Notes: generated from the letters alone by a model not told the origin. A DNA stretch of 64,000 nt from Methylophilus sp. DW102 (GCF_037076555.1 NZ_AP029023.1:496001-560000); one strand, 5' to 3'; shown: positions 16,648 through 25,816, counted from the first letter of the stretch. Made by a program: numbers and translations.

Positions 16648-18056
16648 TGCGCTGGTGGCTACTGTTTGCCAGTCTGTGGCCGGCGCTGGCGCAGGCGGCC
16701 TTGCCCGCCAGTTTGCAAGACGCACTCGCCAAAGCGCAACTGCCGCTTGAGAGTGTAGCAATTGTTGTACAGCCGGTGGAAGGCGGGCCGCCTTTGATCA
16801 GCCATCATGCGTCCAAAGCCATGAATCCCGCCAGCGTCATGAAGCTGGTCACCACCTATGTTGCGCTAGAGGCGCTGACGCCTGCCTATCGCTGGAAAAC
16901 CGAAGTCTATCGCAATGGGCCGCTCAATCAAGGCGTGCTTGAGGGTGATTTGATCATCAAAGGCGCAGGTGACCCGGCACTCAATGTTGCAGAGTTCTGG
17001 CGCTTGTTGCAACAAATACAGCAACAAGGCGTGCGCCAGATCAAAGGCAATCTGCTACTCGATTTAACCCTATATGCGCCTGAAGTCAGCCAACGGCCCG
17101 TGCTGGATGATGAACCTTGGCGCGCCTACAACGCCAACCCCAGTGCGCTATTGCTCAATGGCCGCAATACCAGCTTCCGTTTTTCGGTCAGCAGTCAGGC
17201 GAATAAGCCCGCCGTGCTCATCGCGCAAGAATTTGAGTTGCCGAATATCCATATCATCAACACCATGCAAGCGCGCAAAGGGGCCTGCAATGACTGGCGC
17301 AGTGACTTGCATTACAGCGTCACCCCGCAGCCGGATGGGGTCACCGTGGCCTTTAGTGGCACACTGCCCGAGCAGTGTGATGAGCGCTACCTTGAGTTGA
17401 GTGTGCTGTCTGATACGCAATATGTGTATGCCACGTTTAAAAAACTGTGGGCGCAATTGGGCGGGCAGTTTAACGGACAATTGGCACTGGCTCCGGTCAC
17501 GGATGCGGCGATCCCGCTCACGACCTGGTCATCGCCACCGCTGGATTCGGTGGTGCGCGACATCAATAAGTGGAGCAACAATGTCATGGCGCGCCAGGTG
17601 ATGCTGACGATTGCGCAAGATGCCGGGTTTACGCCCGCGGATGAAGCCGGAGCTGCTTTGGCACTCAAGCAGGTTTTGCGTCAGCGTGGTTTGGTGTTTT
17701 CTGAGCTGGTGCTTGAAAATGGGTCTGGGTTATCGCGCAATGAACGTATCAGTGCGGAACATTTGGCGCAGTTGCTCGTCACAGCCTATCAGCGTCCGGC
17801 GATGCCGGTGTTTATGGCTTCTTTGCCTATTTTAGGCATGGATGGCACCACCAAAAAGCGACTGGCCGATAGCACGAGCAAAGGCATGGCTTATCTCAAA
17901 ACCGGCTCGCTTGAGGGCGTGAGCAGTCTGGCTGGCTATGTGCAGGATCAGGCGGGCAAGCGCTATGTGCTGGTGATCGTCGCTAACCATGTGCGGGCAT
18001 CGGCCGTGCGTGCGGTGCAGGATCTGTTATTAAAACAACTGATAGAAGGTTATTGA
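16647..18056 (+). CDS. dacB: D-alanyl-D-alanine carboxypeptidase/endopeptidase (PBP4, peptidase S13)
   Basis: Periplasmic low-molecular-mass penicillin-binding protein that trims or cleaves peptidoglycan crosslinks. The 469-residue protein has a signal peptide (1-17, cleavage AQA-A), the serine nucleophile motif SVMK (Ser63, Lys66) in NPASVMKLVTTY, an inserted domain typical of S13, the SNN motif in INKWSNNVMARQ and the KTG motif in YLKTGSLEGVSSLAGY. The start at 16647 follows from the TAATG overlap with bioA; the frame is open further upstream inside bioA. All catalytic boxes are intact. Confidence 0.95.
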   Translation: MRWWLLFASLWPALAQAALPASLQDALAKAQLPLESVAIVVQPVEGGPPLISHHASKAMNPASVMKLVTTYVALEALTPAYRWKTEVYRNGPLNQGVLEGDLIIKGAGDPALNVAEFWRLLQQIQQQGVRQIKGNLLLDLTLYAPEVSQRPVLDDEPWRAYNANPSALLLNGRNTSFRFSVSSQANKPAVLIAQEFELPNIHIINTMQARKGACNDWRSDLHYSVTPQPDGVTVAFSGTLPEQCDERYLELSVLSDTQYVYATFKKLWAQLGGQFNGQLALAPVTDAAIPLTTWSSPPLDSVVRDINKWSNNVMARQVMLTIAQDAGFTPADEAGAALALKQVLRQRGLVFSELVLENGSGLSRNERISAEHLAQLLVTAYQRPAMPVFMASLPILGMDGTTKKRLADSTSKGMAYLKTGSLEGVSSLAGYVQDQAGKRYVLVIVANHVRASAVRAVQDLLLKQLIEGY

Positions 18057-18230
18057 ACCCAGATTTTCGATTAGGCGATTTTCAATCTACTTGAATGCCA
18101 ACTTGTCCATTTTGCGTCTTTTTTGCGTAAATTTTCGGCCAATAGAATGACTATTAACCTCAAATTTCCGTAAAAAATCCATCAAACTGTCCTTCGTTGT
18201 CATTTCAAGTCCTAATAGAAAATCTGGGTT
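18056..18230. mobile_element. MITE-like element with 20-bp imperfect terminal inverted repeats
   Basis: Left end AACCCAGATTTTCGATTAGG (18056-18075) and the reverse complement of the right end (18211-18230) match at 19 of 20 positions. The 175-bp body is AT-rich compared with the flanks and begins at the last base of dacB's stop region. No clear target-site duplication is visible. The interior holds one 38-codon ORF on the minus strand. This looks like a nonautonomous miniature transposable element or an internally deleted insertion sequence; the parent family was not recognised. It fills most of the gap between dacB and the FKBP gene. Confidence 0.65.
18087..18203 (-). CDS. 38-residue ORF inside the MITE-like element, doubtful
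   Basis: The frame runs from ATG (18201-18203) to TAG (18087-18089). It begins MTTKDSLMDFLRKFEV and ends FTQKRRKMDKLAFK, strongly basic at the C-terminus. It could be joined fragments of a deleted transposase, a small nucleic-acid-binding peptide, or chance. No ribosome binding site stands out. Confidence 0.2.
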   Translation of the reverse strand: MTTKDSLMDFLRKFEVNSHSIGRKFTQKRRKMDKLAFK

Positions 18231-18298
18231 GAACAACACACTAAAGAATTTGTGGGCAAAAGCGCGTAAAATGACGGACGTTTTCTGGGAGCAAATAC

Positions 18299-18763
18299 AT
18301 GAAATCTGGAATGAAATTAATCGGTTGCAGCTTGTTGATGCTGCTAACCATGACGGGTTGCCAGGCGCAATCTAACTCTGCGAATACAAAGGAAGCTACG
18401 CAAATGTCTGCCAAGGTGACTGAATTACAAAAAATTGATACGGTGGTAGGCACTGGTCGCGAGGCTGAAGTTGGTTTTAATGTCACTGTGCATTACACCG
18501 GTTGGCTCTATGACGCCAACAAATCCGATCATAAAGGCCAGAAATTCGATAGCAGCCTGGATCGCAATTCGCCGTTTAACTTTTTTCTTGGTGGTGGCCA
18601 AGTGATTGAAGGTTGGGATACGGGGGTGCAGGGCATGAAAGTGGGCGGCAAGCGCACCTTGATTATCCCTTCTGAGATGGGCTACGGTGCCCGTGGTGCA
18701 GGTGGTGTGATTCCGCCGAATGCGCCGTTGGTGTTTGATGTTGAGTTGCTGGGCGTGAAATAA
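18299..18763 (+). CDS. FKBP-type peptidyl-prolyl cis-trans isomerase, lipoprotein
   Basis: Envelope prolyl isomerase of 154 residues. A lipoprotein signal peptide ends at the lipobox MTGC (Cys21). After a short linker, the FKBP domain (about 40-154) shows [69 protein letters not shown] and FDVELLGVK, so the active-site pocket is intact. It has an insertion NKSDHKGQ in the first loop. The MITE-like element lies just upstream and may have separated it from older promoter sequence. Confidence 0.93.
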   Translation: MKSGMKLIGCSLLMLLTMTGCQAQSNSANTKEATQMSAKVTELQKIDTVVGTGREAEVGFNVTVHYTGWLYDANKSDHKGQKFDSSLDRNSPFNFFLGGGQVIEGWDTGVQGMKVGGKRTLIIPSEMGYGARGAGGVIPPNAPLVFDVELLGVK

Positions 18764-18816
18764 ATAATACCCGTGTCGGTGTCTTACGTTTTTATCCTTG
18801 TGAAATGAGAGTTTAG

Positions 18817-19242
18817 ATGCAAGTCCAGGTGAAGTGGATAGATGGGGTCAGTTTTGTCGGTGAGTCTGAAACAGGCCATGCCGTGGTACTCGATGGTGCG
18901 CCAGAAAATGGTGGCCGTAATATTGGCATGCGTCCCATGGAGATGTTGCTGATCGGGATGGGCGCATGCACTTCATTTGACGTGGTGACGATCCTGAAGA
19001 AAGCCCGTCAGCCCATTGTGGATTGTGTTGCGCAGATTCAGGCAGAGCGTGCTGATACGGTGCCTAAGGTGTTTACCAAAATTCATGTGCATTTTGTGGT
19101 GACGGGTGAAGGCCTGAATGCGTCCCAAGTGGAGCGTGCGGTAAAACTGTCTGCCGAAAAATATTGCTCGGCCAGCATCATGCTGCAAAAAGCCTGCGAG
19201 ATCACGCACGGCTTCGAAATCAAGGCGCCGACCTTTGAGTAA
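18817..19242 (+). CDS. OsmC/YhfA family protein
   Basis: A 141-residue OsmC-fold protein of the YhfA type. Features: VKWIDGVSFVGESETGH at the N-terminus, PMEMLLIGMGACTSFDVV with the first conserved Cys (51), and LSAEKYCSASIMLQKAC with the second (Cys117). These two cysteines are the peroxidatic pair in Ohr/OsmC proteins; YhfA-like members have no settled substrate. The gene is 53 bp after the FKBP gene on the same strand and may be cotranscribed with the VOC gene that follows. Confidence 0.92.
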   Translation: MQVQVKWIDGVSFVGESETGHAVVLDGAPENGGRNIGMRPMEMLLIGMGACTSFDVVTILKKARQPIVDCVAQIQAERADTVPKVFTKIHVHFVVTGEGLNASQVERAVKLSAEKYCSASIMLQKACEITHGFEIKAPTFE

Positions 19243-19290
19243 TCTACGCATGATGACACTGGCTGACATGATCAATCAACGGAGCGTGGC

Positions 19291-19698
19291 ATGAGTATTC
19301 CAAAAGGCATGATAGGCATTCGTCACGTCGCGTTGTTTATCAAGGAGCTAGAGTCAGCCGTGGATTTTTACACGCGTGTGGTGGGCATGCAAATCGAATG
19401 GCAGCCCGACCCTGACAATGTGTATTTGACCAATCATGGCGATGTGTTTGCCTTGCACCGCGTCAGTTATACACCGGACCCGATGCAACGGCTGGATCAT
19501 ATTGGCTTTGTGCTGACAGATGCGCAGGCGGTGGATGACTGGTATGCGCATATGGTGGCGCATGATGTGCGCATTACAGAAGCACCAAAAAGCCATCGGG
19601 ACGGCTCACGTGGCTTTTATTGCCTCGACAGCGTCGGCCATTTGCTCGAGTTTATCTATCACCCGCCCATCGTCCGGCATCTCTCGGCGATTGCGTGA
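19291..19698 (+). CDS. VOC (glyoxalase/bleomycin resistance/dioxygenase) family protein
   Basis: A 135-residue vicinal-oxygen-chelate-fold protein. It has the paired beta-alpha-beta layout: IGIRHVALFIKELESAVDFY (metal-ligand His near residue 12), VVGMQIEW, a second half beginning RLDHIGFVLTD with His, and GFYCLDSVGHLLEFIYHPP carrying a Glu ligand. This is a metal-dependent VOC enzyme, but the reaction cannot be assigned. It ends just before a strong bidirectional terminator. Confidence 0.9.
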   Translation: MSIPKGMIGIRHVALFIKELESAVDFYTRVVGMQIEWQPDPDNVYLTNHGDVFALHRVSYTPDPMQRLDHIGFVLTDAQAVDDWYAHMVAHDVRITEAPKSHRDGSRGFYCLDSVGHLLEFIYHPPIVRHLSAIA

Positions 19699-19707
19699 CT
19701 GGACATT

Positions 19708-19737
19708 AAAAAAGCCTCTAGTGTTAGAGGCTTTTTT
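19708..19737. terminator. Bidirectional rho-independent terminator
   Basis: A perfect 13-bp stem, AAAAAAGCCTCTA (19708-19720) and TAGAGGCTTTTTT (19725-19737), with loop GTGT. It serves the VOC gene on the plus strand and the DUF2322 gene on the minus strand. Confidence 0.93.
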
Positions 19738-19745
19738 GTTTGGCG

Positions 19746-20063
19746 CTACTCGGTAATGAGCTTGATATTGAGCGTTAGCTCTTTATCTAACACATTGAGC
19801 AAGCGGTCAATATTGGGATGCTTGCCTGGATGATCTTCCGCATCCTCGGTATGTTCGGCGTATAAGGCCAATCCCTCTACCGCTGCATCGGTGTTAATTT
19901 CACCAAAGACTTTGAACAGATGATGGTAAATCTTGATGGAGCCTTGGGTGCCAGGTTTGTTCTCGATGATCCCGGCAGGCTGATTGCTTTCATCATACAG
20001 TTCAATGCGTTTGACGTGATCCGCACTGTCCAGCATCAGAAGATTGTCACTAAATTTTTGCAT
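19746..20063 (-). CDS. DUF2322 family protein
   Basis: A 105-residue soluble protein. The family-like pattern is visible: FSDNLLMLDSADHVKRIEL, IIENKPGTQGSIKIYHHL, INTDAAVEGLALYAEHT and PGKHPNIDRLL. Function unknown. The start at 20063 (MQKFSDNL) is preferred; the frame stays open to 20438 inside coq7 in another frame. It lies 26 bp downstream of coq7 and probably shares its transcript. Confidence 0.82.
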   Translation of the reverse strand: MQKFSDNLLMLDSADHVKRIELYDESNQPAGIIENKPGTQGSIKIYHHLFKVFGEINTDAAVEGLALYAEHTEDAEDHPGKHPNIDRLLNVLDKELTLNIKLITE

Positions 20064-20089
20064 GGTTGACTCTAGGTTACTACAAATCA

Positions 20090-20731
20090 TTACAAGTGGT
20101 ACGCGGTGCGCGTCATCACTTTTGAAGCCAGCCGCATGGCCAGTTTGACTGGCGCTGGCAACCTGGCGCCGCCCAGTTGCTCTGCGGTATGGGCGTGGTG
20201 CTCTTCGTCTTCTTTCATTTGCGTCACAATCGCTTTGGATGCGGTATCGTGAGCCGGGAGCTGTTGCAGGTGACTTTGCAAATGCGCAGAAACTTGATGT
20301 TCTGTTTCCGCCAGAAAGCCCAGATTCCACTTGTCGCCAAGCAGGCCGGCTGTGATACCCATGCCAAAACTGGCACCGTACCAGAGCGGGTTGAGCAGAC
20401 TCTTGCGCCCCCCCAACTCTTGAATCCGTTGTTCGCACCAGGCAAGATGATCCACCTCTTCACGAGACGCTTGTTTAAGCGCTTCTACATTGGCCGGATC
20501 ACGTGAAACCAGGGCTTGACCACTGTACAAGGCCTGTGCGCAGACTTCGCCAACATGATTGATGCGCATGAGTGCCGCAGCATGTTTGCGTTCACGGTCA
20601 CTTAACGTGTCGGGGGTGGTTTCCGCAGGTGGGTAAGGGCGGCTGGAGACTGCCGGGCTGAACACCGTACGCAAACCCATATCCATGACGGCGATGGCTT
20701 TGTCTAGTGTCAGCGGCGGCAAGTTCAGCAT
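20090..20731 (-). CDS. coq7: Coq7-type demethoxyubiquinone hydroxylase
   Basis: Di-iron monooxygenase that adds a hydroxyl group late in ubiquinone synthesis, found in many betaproteobacteria in place of UbiF. The 213-residue protein shows the duplicated ferritin-like iron motifs: [40 protein letters not shown] and [16 protein letters not shown], which supply the Glu and His ligands. It acts peripherally at the inner membrane. The long N-terminal extension before residue 50 is usual for this bacterial group. Confidence 0.96.
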   Translation of the reverse strand: MLNLPPLTLDKAIAVMDMGLRTVFSPAVSSRPYPPAETTPDTLSDRERKHAAALMRINHVGEVCAQALYSGQALVSRDPANVEALKQASREEVDHLAWCEQRIQELGGRKSLLNPLWYGASFGMGITAGLLGDKWNLGFLAETEHQVSAHLQSHLQQLPAHDTASKAIVTQMKEDEEHHAHTAEQLGGARLPAPVKLAMRLASKVMTRTAYHL

Positions 20732-20750
20732 AGTGGTGTCTCAAGTAAGG

Positions 20751-20778
20751 CCTGTTTACACCTGCGGGTGTAAACAGG
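20751..20778 (-). terminator. Strong hairpin after ctpA
   Basis: A perfect 12-bp stem, CCTGTTTACACC (20751-20762) and GGTGTAAACAGG (20767-20778), with loop TGCG. It lies just downstream of the protease stop. There is no U-tract, so termination efficiency is uncertain; it may be an mRNA 3' stabiliser between ctpA and coq7. Confidence 0.6.
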
Positions 20779-20785
20779 CAGAACA

Positions 20786-22213
20786 TTATGGTTTGGTTGC
20801 GCTTACTTTAGCAGGTTCTGGCGCTTTTTGAACAGGCAAGCCTTTGAGTAAGTTCATGGCCTGAACAAACTGGAAGTCATCCTGAGTGGCTGGCTCAATC
20901 GGGCCACGTGTTTCAGCATGTTTTTCTTCCTTCAGTTTTTCAGCTGCGGCGCGTGATTTTGCCTCGTCAACGGATTTGCTGTCAGTCGCATTCTTGCCAT
21001 CGGTCGGGTTGGACAAGTGGCGCTTCAAGTCTGCTTCATGCAGGCTCAGGCTAGGATCGGAACCATCATCCACCGTCACGTCCGGCACAATGCCCTTGGC
21101 TTGAATCGAACGGCCATTTGGCGTGAAATAGCGCGCTGTGGTCAGTTTGATTGCGCTGCCATTGTTCATCGGCAATATGGTTTGCACAGAGCCCTTGCCA
21201 AAGCTTTGGATGCCCATAATGGTTGCGCGTTTGTGGTCTTGTAACGCCCCAGCCACAATCTCTGAAGCAGAGGCTGAGCCGGCATTGATCAGCACGACGA
21301 TAGGCACCGATTTAAACTCTTCTGGCAAATCTTTAAGGTAATCAGACTTGCCGCGACGTGCATAATCCAGAGGAGTTGCATTCAGGCGCATCTTGGAGTC
21401 TGCGACACGACCTTCGGTGTACACAACCAAGTCATCCTTGGGCAGGAACGCGGCAGAGACGCCTACGGCCGCATCCAGCAAACCGCCTGGGTTGTTACGC
21501 AGGTCGAGCACCAAGCCTTTGAGCGAGCCTTTATTTTCTGCACGCAAGTTTTTGAGCGCTCTGGCCAAATCTTCACCAGTGCGTTCCTGGAACTGGGTGA
21601 TACGAACATAGCCGTAACCTTGTTCAATCCATTTGTTCTTCACGCTTTGTGACTTGATAATGGCTCGTGTCAGGGTGAAGGTCAGCGGTTTGTCCTCGCC
21701 TTTGCGAATCACGGTCAATGTAATTTTGGTGTCTGGAACGCCACGCATGCGTTTAACTGCATCATTCAGCGTCATGCCACGTACTTGGGCATCATCCAGT
21801 TTCATGATCAGGTCACCAGACTTGAGACCTGCTTTATAAGCCGGGCTATCTTCAATTGGCGTAACTACTTTGACCAAGCCGTCTTCCATGGCGACTTCAA
21901 TTCCCAGTCCGCCAAACTCACCTTGCGTACCTGCTTGCAGCTCTTTATAAGCATCGGCATCCATAAAGGTTGAGTGAGGGTCCAGGCCTTGCAGCATGCC
22001 GGACAAAGCTTCGTTGATCAGCTTCTTGTCTTCTACAGGCTCAACGTAATCAGATTTTACTTTGGCAAAGACTTCGGCGAAGACGCGTAATTCATCAATA
22101 GGTAATTGAGAGACTGAGGTCCGGTCTGCCCATGCAGAAATATTGATACTGACCAGAATCCCTACAAATACGCCTGCACCCAGCAAGCCGAACTTTTCTA
22201 ATTTGGAACGCAT
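20786..22213 (-). CDS. ctpA: S41 family C-terminal processing peptidase (CtpA)
   Basis: Periplasmic serine protease of 475 residues. An N-terminal signal anchor (about 7-28) is followed by the PDZ domain (about 95-175, with GGLGIEVAMEDGLVKVV) and the protease core. The catalytic Ser lies in GSASASE (312-318) and the Lys in FGKGSVQT (Lys340), with LDLRNNPGG before them. The C-terminal tail (about 385-475) is charged and low-complexity. CtpA proteases trim envelope proteins and murein hydrolases. It is separated from coq7 by a hairpin. Confidence 0.95.
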   Translation of the reverse strand: MRSKLEKFGLLGAGVFVGILVSINISAWADRTSVSQLPIDELRVFAEVFAKVKSDYVEPVEDKKLINEALSGMLQGLDPHSTFMDADAYKELQAGTQGEFGGLGIEVAMEDGLVKVVTPIEDSPAYKAGLKSGDLIMKLDDAQVRGMTLNDAVKRMRGVPDTKITLTVIRKGEDKPLTFTLTRAIIKSQSVKNKWIEQGYGYVRITQFQERTGEDLARALKNLRAENKGSLKGLVLDLRNNPGGLLDAAVGVSAAFLPKDDLVVYTEGRVADSKMRLNATPLDYARRGKSDYLKDLPEEFKSVPIVVLINAGSASASEIVAGALQDHKRATIMGIQSFGKGSVQTILPMNNGSAIKLTTARYFTPNGRSIQAKGIVPDVTVDDGSDPSLSLHEADLKRHLSNPTDGKNATDSKSVDEAKSRAAAEKLKEEKHAETRGPIEPATQDDFQFVQAMNLLKGLPVQKAPEPAKVSATKP

Positions 22214-22385
22214 ACCATGCCTTGTGTGATCAAATAAGCGAAGAATATTACTTCATTCAGAATCAGGATGCATCAGTTGATGTCAGCCTGTTGCAGAGAG
22301 TAGATAGAACGCTGTTAAGTTCATTTTCCGCTATTTCAATAAAATTGACTATACTCTTCTAGCAAATAATTGTTTAGAGAAAAAC

Positions 22386-22673
22386 ATGCAAAAGCCTATC
22401 GTAGAAATCGAGTTTTGTACACAGTGCCGATGGTTGTTGCGGGCTGCCTGGCTGGCGCAGGAGCTGTTAACCACGTTTGATGGCGATTTGAAGTCAGTCA
22501 ATCTCGTCCCTGGAACGGGCGGTATTTTGGAGGTGCGCTGTGATGGTGCGGTGATTTTTTCACGCAAAGCCGCAGGGCGCTTTCCAGAAGCCAAGGAGTT
22601 GAAACAGCTGATCCGTGATGTGATTGATCCCGAGCGTTCGCTCGGGCACAGCGATACGCCAGTCAGTCCTTAA
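22386..22673 (+). CDS. SelT/SelW/SelH-family (Rdx) protein with CxxC
   Basis: A 95-residue thioredoxin-like protein of the Rdx group: VEIEFCTQCRWLLRAAWLAQ carries the redox CxxC (Cys11, Cys14), followed by VNLVPGTGGILEVRCDG and the helix FPEAKELKQLIRDVIDP. In selenoprotein W relatives the second redox residue is Sec; here both are Cys. Substrate unknown. It converges on the NlpC/P60 gene. Confidence 0.9.
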   Translation: MQKPIVEIEFCTQCRWLLRAAWLAQELLTTFDGDLKSVNLVPGTGGILEVRCDGAVIFSRKAAGRFPEAKELKQLIRDVIDPERSLGHSDTPVSP

Positions 22674-22719
22674 GCGGGCTGGAAGGAGACTGGTCGTCAT
22701 CCTGAAGAGGTGATGACGG

Positions 22720-23283
22720 TTATTGAGACGCTTCTACCTCAAGTCGCTTGGCACCGTTATAGCGCGATTTCCAGTAGCGCTCATCCATGTTTTCAATGCG
22801 TACCTTTGCCCCCGCGCGTGGCGCGTGGATAAACTGGTTATTGCCAACATAAATGCCCACATGCGAAAACGCAGATTTAAGGGTGTTGAAAAAGACCAGA
22901 TCGCCCGGTTGCAATTCCTCACGTTTGACGGTGTTGCCCATTTCGCTAATGGTACGGGCTGAAGGGGGGAGCGCAATCTGCGCAGCATTCATGAACACAT
23001 ACTGTACAAAGCCGCTGCAGTCAAAGCCGGTCTCAGGGCTGCGTCCGCCATATTTGTAATTGACACCGGTCAGGCTTAAGGCGCGGATCATGATTTCCTC
23101 GACCTTTTCAGACCAGCTGCCAGAGACGCCGGACTGACTCTCCATCACCTGCGCTTGAGAGTAGCTGTAGGCGTTTTGCCAGCGCTTGTCATCCCCGGGC
23201 GCGGCAACGCTTTTGCACTGGCAGAGCAGTACACTCACGAGTAAGGCTGCCAGCCGGAAAATGGATTTATTCATCACAATCAA
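22720..23283 (-). CDS. NlpC/P60 family peptidoglycan endopeptidase
   Basis: A secreted cysteine peptidase of 187 residues (184 if ATG 23274 is used). Signal peptide 1-27, possibly a lipoprotein (LLCQC). The NlpC/P60 domain (about 65-187) has the catalytic Cys in FDCSGFVQYVF, the first His in FSHVGIYVGNN and the second in FIHAPRAG. It cleaves D-Glu to diamino-acid bonds in peptidoglycan stem peptides by family knowledge. Single domain without a cell-wall binding module, like E. coli Spr/MepS. Confidence 0.94.
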   Translation of the reverse strand: MIVMNKSIFRLAALLVSVLLCQCKSVAAPGDDKRWQNAYSYSQAQVMESQSGVSGSWSEKVEEIMIRALSLTGVNYKYGGRSPETGFDCSGFVQYVFMNAAQIALPPSARTISEMGNTVKREELQPGDLVFFNTLKSAFSHVGIYVGNNQFIHAPRAGAKVRIENMDERYWKSRYNGAKRLEVEASQ

Positions 23284-23448
23284 GGGCTTGTTATATTGAA
23301 TTTGAAGCGGTTTAAAAAGTTTTACAGGCTAAACCATGCCATATTTTATATTGATATGCAAGTATTTGGCGCCTTTTGTACGTTGCTTGACTGACTGGAA
23401 GTCGCAAAAGTGCTGTCTGTTTTGGCGATGCTCATGGGATAATTACGC

Positions 23449-25395
23449 ATGTCTTTAGCGCAGCAAGTCAGTTCGGCATTTTCAGAAAACGGGTCTTTGG
23501 CACAAGCCATGCCCGATTTCCGCAGCCGCCCGCAGCAACAGGAAATGGCGCTGGCCATCGCCGAAGCCATTGAGCAGCAACAGCAGTTGGTCGCCGAGGC
23601 TGGCACCGGCACCGGTAAAACCTATGCTTATCTGGTGCCTGCGCTGTTGTCGGGGGGCAAGGTCATTATTTCTACTGGCACCAAAACCCTGCAAGATCAG
23701 CTCTTTCAGCGGGATTTGCCAGCGGTACGCGAAGCGCTCAAAGTGCCCGTGTCTGTTGCCATGCTCAAAGGGCGCGCCAACTATCTCTGCCATTATCACT
23801 TGCAACGTGCCAGCCAAGAAGGGCGCTTTCAGTCGCGGGAGGACGCACAATATATTCCTATCCTGCAAAGCTTTGCTGAACATAGCCAGACTGGTGATAA
23901 AGCAGAGTTGGTCGAAGTGCCGGAACAAGCCACCGTTTGGCAACAAGTGACCTCCACCCGCGACAACTGTGTCGGCCAGGATTGCCAGTTTTACAAGCAA
24001 TGTTTTGTCATGGAAGCACGCAAGCAGGCATTGGCGGCCGATGTGGTCGTGGTCAACCATCATTTGTTTTTTGCTGATGTCATGTTGCGCGATGAGGGCG
24101 TGGCCGAGTTGTTACCCAGCGCCAATACCGTGGTGTTTGACGAGGCGCATCAATTGCCTGAGGTGGCTGGGCTCTTTTTTGGCGAGGATATCTCCACCTC
24201 ACAGTTGATGGATCTGGCGCGGGATAGTCAGATGGCTTACCTGAGCCTGGCCAAGGATTGTGTTGCGCTGAGTGAAGCGGTGCCGCCGTTGGAAAAGGCT
24301 TGCCGTGATTTCAGGCTGGTGTTCCAGTTTGAAGGTTCGCGTATGCCAGCACAAAAGGCGCAAACCATGAAAAATTTTGATGAGGCTTTTCAGCGCATGC
24401 TGGAAACACTCGCCGCCCTGACCGCGGTACTAGAAACCCAAGCTGGACGTGATCCGCTGCTGGAAAAGTGCTGGCAACGCGGTGAAGCATTGCTCGCCCT
24501 GCTGCAAGCCTGGCTAAAAGGCAATCACGCCAATCTTGTGCGCTGGGTCGAGGTATTTAGCCAAAGTGTACAGTTACATGCGACCCCCCTCAGTGTGGCG
24601 GATGGCTTTGGCAAGCAACTCAATGCGCAGCCGCGTGCCTGGATTTTTACCTCTGCCACGTTGGCCGTCAAAAGTGATTTTAGCCATTATCAGAGCCAGA
24701 TGGGCTTGCTGGCGGCGCAAACCCGGCATTGGCAAAGTCCGTTTGATTACGGTCAGCAAGCGTTGCTATATGTGCCTACGGGTATGCCTGAACCGAATAG
24801 CAGTGCTTATGCCGCTGCCGTTGCCGCTGTCAGTTTGCCTGTGCTGCAAGCCAGCCGTGGCCGCGCGTTTGTGCTGTGTACTTCACTTAAGGCCATGCGC
24901 GAAGTGCATGCGTTGCTCAAAAATGCGTTTGAAGAACTTGGCCTCAATTACCCCCTGCTGATGCAAGGCGAGAGTAACCGCACCGAATTGCTGGATCGCT
25001 TCCGCAGTCATGGAAATGCCGTCCTCGTCGGCTCGCAAAGCTTTTGGGAGGGCGTGGATGTGCGCGGCGAGGCCTTGTCCTGCGTCATTATCGACAAGCT
25101 ACCGTTTGCGCCGCCCGATGATCCGGTCCTGGCCGCCCGCATCGACAAAATGAACGCCGAAGGCAAGAATGCCTTTATGGAGTACCAGTTGCCCTATGCT
25201 GTGATTACCCTCAAGCAGGGCGCCGGGCGTTTGATTCGGGATGAGCAGGATGTCGGGGTGTTGATGATTTGCGATCCGCGCTTGGTGGATAAACCTTATG
25301 GCCGCCGTATCTGGCAAAGTCTGCCTCCATTCAAACGCACGCGTGTACAACAAGAGGTGGAAGACTTCTTTGCACTGATCAATGGGGTTTCTTGA
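23449..25395 (+). CDS. DinG/YoaA-type ATP-dependent DNA helicase
   Basis: A 648-residue XPD-like superfamily 2 helicase with an iron-sulfur domain. Walker A AGTGTGKT (51-58), the Fe-S cysteines in NYLCHYHL and DNCVGQDCQFYKQC, DEAH box VFDEAHQLP, and C-terminal motifs SFWEGVDVRGEAL and QGAGRLIRDEQD are all present. E. coli YoaA and DinG unwind DNA with 5'-3' polarity and act in repair of stalled forks and R-loops. The 19-bp gap to arfB suggests co-transcription. Confidence 0.95.
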   Translation: MSLAQQVSSAFSENGSLAQAMPDFRSRPQQQEMALAIAEAIEQQQQLVAEAGTGTGKTYAYLVPALLSGGKVIISTGTKTLQDQLFQRDLPAVREALKVPVSVAMLKGRANYLCHYHLQRASQEGRFQSREDAQYIPILQSFAEHSQTGDKAELVEVPEQATVWQQVTSTRDNCVGQDCQFYKQCFVMEARKQALAADVVVVNHHLFFADVMLRDEGVAELLPSANTVVFDEAHQLPEVAGLFFGEDISTSQLMDLARDSQMAYLSLAKDCVALSEAVPPLEKACRDFRLVFQFEGSRMPAQKAQTMKNFDEAFQRMLETLAALTAVLETQAGRDPLLEKCWQRGEALLALLQAWLKGNHANLVRWVEVFSQSVQLHATPLSVADGFGKQLNAQPRAWIFTSATLAVKSDFSHYQSQMGLLAAQTRHWQSPFDYGQQALLYVPTGMPEPNSSAYAAAVAAVSLPVLQASRGRAFVLCTSLKAMREVHALLKNAFEELGLNYPLLMQGESNRTELLDRFRSHGNAVLVGSQSFWEGVDVRGEALSCVIIDKLPFAPPDDPVLAARIDKMNAEGKNAFMEYQLPYAVITLKQGAGRLIRDEQDVGVLMICDPRLVDKPYGRRIWQSLPPFKRTRVQQEVEDFFALINGVS

Positions 25396-25414
25396 TTTGT
25401 GAGGATTGCGCGCC

Positions 25415-25816
25415 ATGCTTGAGATTGCTGCTCACGAATATACCCTCACTGCCATTCGCGCCCAGGGCGCAGGCGGTCAAAACGTCAACAAAGTTTCGTC
25501 TGCCATCCATTTGCGGTTTGATATCCCAGCCTCCAGCCTCAGTGAGACCGTGAAAGCCCGCTTGCTCAGTCGCAAAGACCAGCGCATCAGTGCAGAAGGT
25601 GTGCTGGTAATCAAGGCGCAACAATACCGCACGCAAGAAGCGAATAAACGCGATGCGATTGCCCGGTTGCATGCGATTGTCGAAGCGGCAAGTCATGTGC
25701 ACGCGGTACGCCATGCGACCCGGCCAACACTGGCTTCGAAAAAAAGACGGGTGACCGGAAAGTTGTTGCGTGGGGTCGTTAAACAGGGTAGGGGCAAGGT
25801 GCTGGATGAGGCATAA
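25415..25816 (+). CDS. arfB: Alternative ribosome-rescue factor / peptidyl-tRNA hydrolase ArfB (YaeJ)
   Basis: A 133-residue protein that hydrolyses peptidyl-tRNA on ribosomes stalled without a stop codon. The GGQ catalytic loop is visible in AQGAGGQNVNKVSSAIHLRF and the basic C-terminal tail (KKRRVTGKLLRGVVKQGRGK) that enters the mRNA channel is intact. ATG 25415 is chosen because GAGGA (25401-25405) sits 9 nt upstream; the reading frame also contains TTG at 25406. A strong terminator follows. Confidence 0.95.
   Translation: MLEIAAHEYTLTAIRAQGAGGQNVNKVSSAIHLRFDIPASSLSETVKARLLSRKDQRISAEGVLVIKAQQYRTQEANKRDAIARLHAIVEAASHVHAVRHATRPTLASKKRRVTGKLLRGVVKQGRGKVLDEA

Noticed and set aside
20064..20438. 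N-terminal extension of the DUF2322 ORF
   Set aside because: The extension lies within coq7 in another frame and lacks homology; the family N-terminus begins at 20063.
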